The notes under the pieces: model-generated
Databases searched by the model: none
What the model saw: only the letters and a program-made list of their open reading frames with translations
Told to the model about the DNA's origin: nothing
Origin: Heterostelium multicystogenum
Taxonomy: Eukaryota > Evosea > Eumycetozoa > Acytosteliales > Acytosteliaceae
Length of the DNA stretch: 64,000 nt
Assembly: GCA_003667245.1 (NCBI GenBank)
Contig: RCNN01000005.1
Span: 118,711-182,710 of the forward strand
Direction of reading: 5' to 3'
Position numbers and translations under genes: made by a program
Part shown: one piece after another, positions 61,263 through 64,000 of the stretch
How positions within the stretch are numbered: position 1 is the first letter of the stretch
Layout of the letters: each line of letters starts with the position of its first letter

Positions 61263-62188
61263 TTAACAACATTTCTTCTTTTCTTTGCTTTTGGAAGAAA
61301 CTGCTATCTTTTCATCTTTAACACTGTTGTCATTGTTTTTGTTGGGTGGTGGTATTTTCTCGGCTGTATTTAAAAAAGAGATCTTAATATGAATGTCCTA
61401 TTATTGTAACTTAGCAAAAGGGTTATGTTTACATACCTAAAATTTGAAATAAATCGGTTACATTTGTGTTGTGCTTTGCAGATGCTTCAAAGTAGATCAT
61501 TCCCTCTTCCTCTGCGTATCGCTCTGCCTCAGACTTGGTGACAGCTCTCTCTAGATCGCATTTATTTCCTACCAATACCAAGATTGCAGGCTCTGTTGAA
61601 TGTGATTTAAATTCCCTTGTCCATGACTTGGCTTTACTAAATGATTCCTGAATAGAAAAAATCAAAAGTTAGGTTCATTGACGAGCATGAATTCATGTAG
61701 GTTGATTTATAATACGAACAGCAGTAGATATATCGAAAACAACTATTGCAATTTTTAGCACCACGGAAATACATTGGTGCTAGCGAATGGGAATTTCTCT
61801 TGACCTGCAGTGTCCCAAAGTTCGAACTTCAATACATATTTCTCAAAGTAAAAGAATTTATTTAAAAAACATAGCTGTAATTGATTGATTGATTGATAGA
61901 TCTAGTTAGTTTCATACACGCATGTAACACATCATTGAATATTGAATGATCATTCATACCTCCAACAGTAGCAGCTTGTTCATTTTCGAATGTATTTTTT
62001 AACTAATCTTACAACTAAACTTGTCTATATTTATAGTGAATAAAAGATATGTATTATTGTTAGCAATCATCCTGTAAATCAGATTAGCACATTGTCCTTG
62101 ATCGATCATACCTTTCCTGCAAAAGATGGTCCAATCATTACACATTTTATAGGTACTACCTGCTGTTGTTGATCTGTGATTTACTCAT
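61263..62188 (-). CDS. Rab-family small GTPase
   Basis: ATG 62186-62188 begins MSK; after one missing A near 62180 the frame gives TDQQQQVVPIKCVMIGPSFA and GK (P-loop GPSFAGKT). Exon 2 reads TSLVVRLVKNTFENEQAATV. Then FELWDTAGQEKF (switch 2), PMYFRGAKIAIVVFDISTA, SFSKAKSWTREFKSHSTEPA, ILVLVGNKCDLERAV (NKCD) and YFEASAKHNTNVTDLFQIL (SAK). A polar tail ends KEKKKCC at 61263, a double-Cys geranylgeranylation motif. It is closest in feel to the Rab5/21/22 group; exact subfamily is open. Several introns and small frame breaks (61780, 62180) occur. The P-loop has Pro and Phe at positions where most Rabs have Asp and Ala or Val. Confidence 0.82.
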
Positions 62189-63184
62189 TTTCTTTCTTTC
62201 TTTTTCTACTCGATTTCACCTATTTACAAAACTAGCAAAGACAATGAATGTATTGATGTATGATTTTAAGTATATAATATAACAATATAGTTTGGATAGT
62301 AGTTTTATATGATGATAATTACACAAACTCAATACGATAAGCAAATATAAGTAATGCTATTATTGGTTTGGATTATTTTTTGTTTAGTGTGTTTGAAACT
62401 ATGAAAGTGAACTTTATTAGTTAATAATAATATTATTTAAAATGCGTTGTTTGTTTTTAATTATTATTATTCAACACAAATTTAAAAATGACTGTTATTT
62501 ATTAAACAATAATTATAAAGTTCAATCAAACAAAATAAATATAATGATAGTATAATATGTATGACTGACTCTACAACAAACAAAATTAAATTATCTGATC
62601 TGGTATAATTAATTACTATTATTATTATTATTTTAGGAATTATAATTGTATTTTACAAAACAAGATTTGCATAGGGATAAATAAATCGTACTTCATTAAA
62701 TATCTTTTTGTAAAAAAAACAAAATGATTACAATTTCTTGGGTGTTCCCATTGCCCATCAACTTGACATCATTGATAATCATAACAAATAAGTATCTTTA
62801 ATTATAAAATCAAAATTAAATAACTAGAAATTGAGGTGGTTTTTAAAAAAAGATCAAAAAATTTTCAAGCAAAGCTCACACACGGGTCACCTTTAAACCT
62901 GGTTTGTGGTTATTGTGGTGATTCAAGTTGCACACACCCATCAACATAATAGTATCCATCTTAAGATATGAAAAAACAAAATATGTAAATAAAAATCCAT
63001 CAATCAAATGCAAGATCTTCCAACTTTTCTTTCTTTCTGGACTTTTTCTTTCAATTCCATGACTATTTTCTTAAAATTTAAAAGATATTAGTTTCCCAAC
63101 TTAATTCAATAAAGTTATATACAAGACCAGTTAAATCATCCATTTGTTGTCAATTTCGTTTTTGCTTTTATTATTACTAATTTA
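62189..63184. other. Spacer upstream of the Rab gene
   Basis: AT-rich, about 1 kb. A G/C patch near 62880-62950 (cacacgggtcacctttaaacc) could be a regulatory element. No coding frame is seen. Confidence 0.5.
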
Positions 63185-64000
63185 TTATTGTTGTTGCTTC
63201 TTTTTCAAAGTATAAAAGTGTACAGTTCTTCTAACTTCTTCACTTCCAAAATCTTCTTCAAACATTGGCTTCATCTTCTAGTTCGTTGAACTTCTCGGCA
63301 ACGAAATCGAATTCCTCGGTTGCAATATTGAAAAAGTTCATATCTTTCTCTGCTCTATGTGGCTTATTGATGTGAGAATGATACATATATCTAAATGTTG
63401 AATGAGCTAGTATTTGTGCGCTGTTTTGTGGGCTTCTTGTTACTGCTGATTCTGTTAGCTTATCATAACTTACAATTCCATTGTCATTTAAACATGCAGT
63501 ACATGTCTTCAACATGTGATGATGCACTACATGGTTGAAGATAAGATCTGAAAGAATAATGATATCAAACTTGTGTTCGGGATTTGTCTAGAAGGAGATT
63601 GAGTTTCTCTGGTTCTTTACCCAGAGATGCTCTCTTGCAATCAATCTATTGTTGTCTGTCAAACGTTCAGCAATGTGTTGCTACGATTGTATTCCAAGTT
63701 GTCGATCAATGTCTTATCTGGGTAGTCTGTCATGACTACAGTCTTGGCATTTATTCAAAGTAGCAATAAAACATGGTAATCCTGCACCTGACCCAACTCC
63801 AAAACACTATAAAGTTATGAGTTTGTATTGTTCAATCGATTTATAAGACCTTGTATAATAACACATACGTTTTATTTGGTGAAATCAACGTTTTTGATCT
63901 AAGAAATCAGAGAGTGCAAGACCAGCATCCATGCAAGATGTGCCCACAATGAGTGCTTTTGTGGTAATCTCACAGTTAGTGATGTAATATCTTTATTATT
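63185..64000 (-). CDS. EFM7/nicotinamide-N-methyltransferase-like lysine methyltransferase, partial
   Basis: The 5' end is beyond the right edge. The retained part shows WAHLAW-type N-terminal residues, GLALSDFLDQ, then the SAM-binding motif VLELGSGAGLPCFIATLN, VVMTDYPDKTLIDNLEYN, and after frame breaks FDIIILSDLIFNHVVHHHML. KTCTACLNDNGI joins YMYHSHINKPHRAEKDMNFF across an 84-nt in-frame intron (GTAAGT..TTTAG, about 63390-63474). The C-terminus MFEEDFGSEEVRRTVHFYTL ends at TAA 63185-63187. EFM7 methylates eEF1A in yeast; this gene has the same HxxxxEKDxxFF block. At least four single-base breaks lie between 63580 and 63960. Confidence 0.8.

Noticed and set aside
1..64000. CRISPR arrays, insertion sequences, LTR or DIRS-type elements, rRNA genes
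   Set aside because: No regularly spaced repeats, terminal repeats with transposase or reverse-transcriptase motifs, or rRNA core sequences were seen on either strand. Short degenerate remnants could be missed by eye.

Overview
The window looks like a nuclear contig from a dictyostelid social amoeba (Amoebozoa). It is very AT-rich, has short GT..AG introns (mostly GTAAGT/GTATGT donors), homopolymer-rich spacers and Asn/Gln/Ser tracts. It also carries families typical of dictyostelids: a Sib-type (integrin-beta-like) membrane protein tail, a countin-like saposin-B secreted protein, an IPT/TIG surface protein with a GPI-type tail, and an ankyrin protein with 'FLHENRTEGC' repeats. It seems less AT-extreme than D. 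discoideum and may be a Polysphondylium/Heterostelium-like species; that is inference only.

Layout: Sib tail (1-280, +); TVP38/TMEM64 VTT-domain protein (567-2063, -); spacer; DENND6 (4179-6386, -); spacer; tRNA 2'-O-methyltransferase FTSJ1/Trm7 (7710-8670, -) divergent from an F-box/JmjC protein (8919-10616, +); NOL12/Rrp17 (10704-11621, -) divergent from UTP7/WDR46 (11952-14024, +). Next is a gene-free stretch of about 9.9 kb (14025-23883) leading to an RWP-RK transcription factor (23884-25044, +). Then R3HDM4-like protein (26977-28000, +), a small secreted protein (28953-29575, +), tRNA-His (30170-30240, +), the CCA-adding enzyme (30539-32686, -), two small proteins (33159-33545, - and 33895-34260, +), a TBC+TLDc protein (34846-37205, -), a hairpin-dense segment that looks like a structured RNA (39060-39724), an LLPH/DUF2423-like protein (40592-41055, +) and Arl1 (41485-42387, +). 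A 3.4 kb spacer precedes a PXB/DUF3818 protein (45777-48347, +). Last come a coiled-coil plus C3Hc3H zinc-finger protein (50135-52138, +), cyclophilin H (52313-53065, -), TIG protein (53701-55142, +), GET4 (55631-56835, +), ankyrin protein (56959-59091, -), countin-like protein (59778-60724, -), a Rab GTPase (61263-62188, -) and an EFM7-like methyltransferase cut by the right edge (63185-64000, -).

The genes are not an operon or a biosynthetic cluster. Most are housekeeping: ribosome biogenesis (UTP7, NOL12, LLPH-like), tRNA maturation (FTSJ1, CCA-adding enzyme, tRNA-His), membrane traffic (DENND6, TBC/TLDc, Arl1, Rab, VTT, GET4) and translation-factor methylation. The surface and secreted proteins (Sib, TIG, countin-like) are the dictyostelid-specific layer, likely tied to adhesion and group-size control.

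Two cautions. First, almost every long gene has single-base frame breaks, often at homopolymers, where the protein homology continues in another frame. I read these as sequence or assembly errors, not decay, and give gene limits as the span of homologous coding sequence. Second, the most interesting non-coding signals are (a) tRNA-His followed by three hairpins before the first T4 run, (b) the hairpin array at 39060-39724, and (c) a strong C>G skew on the coding strand of long upstream spacers.
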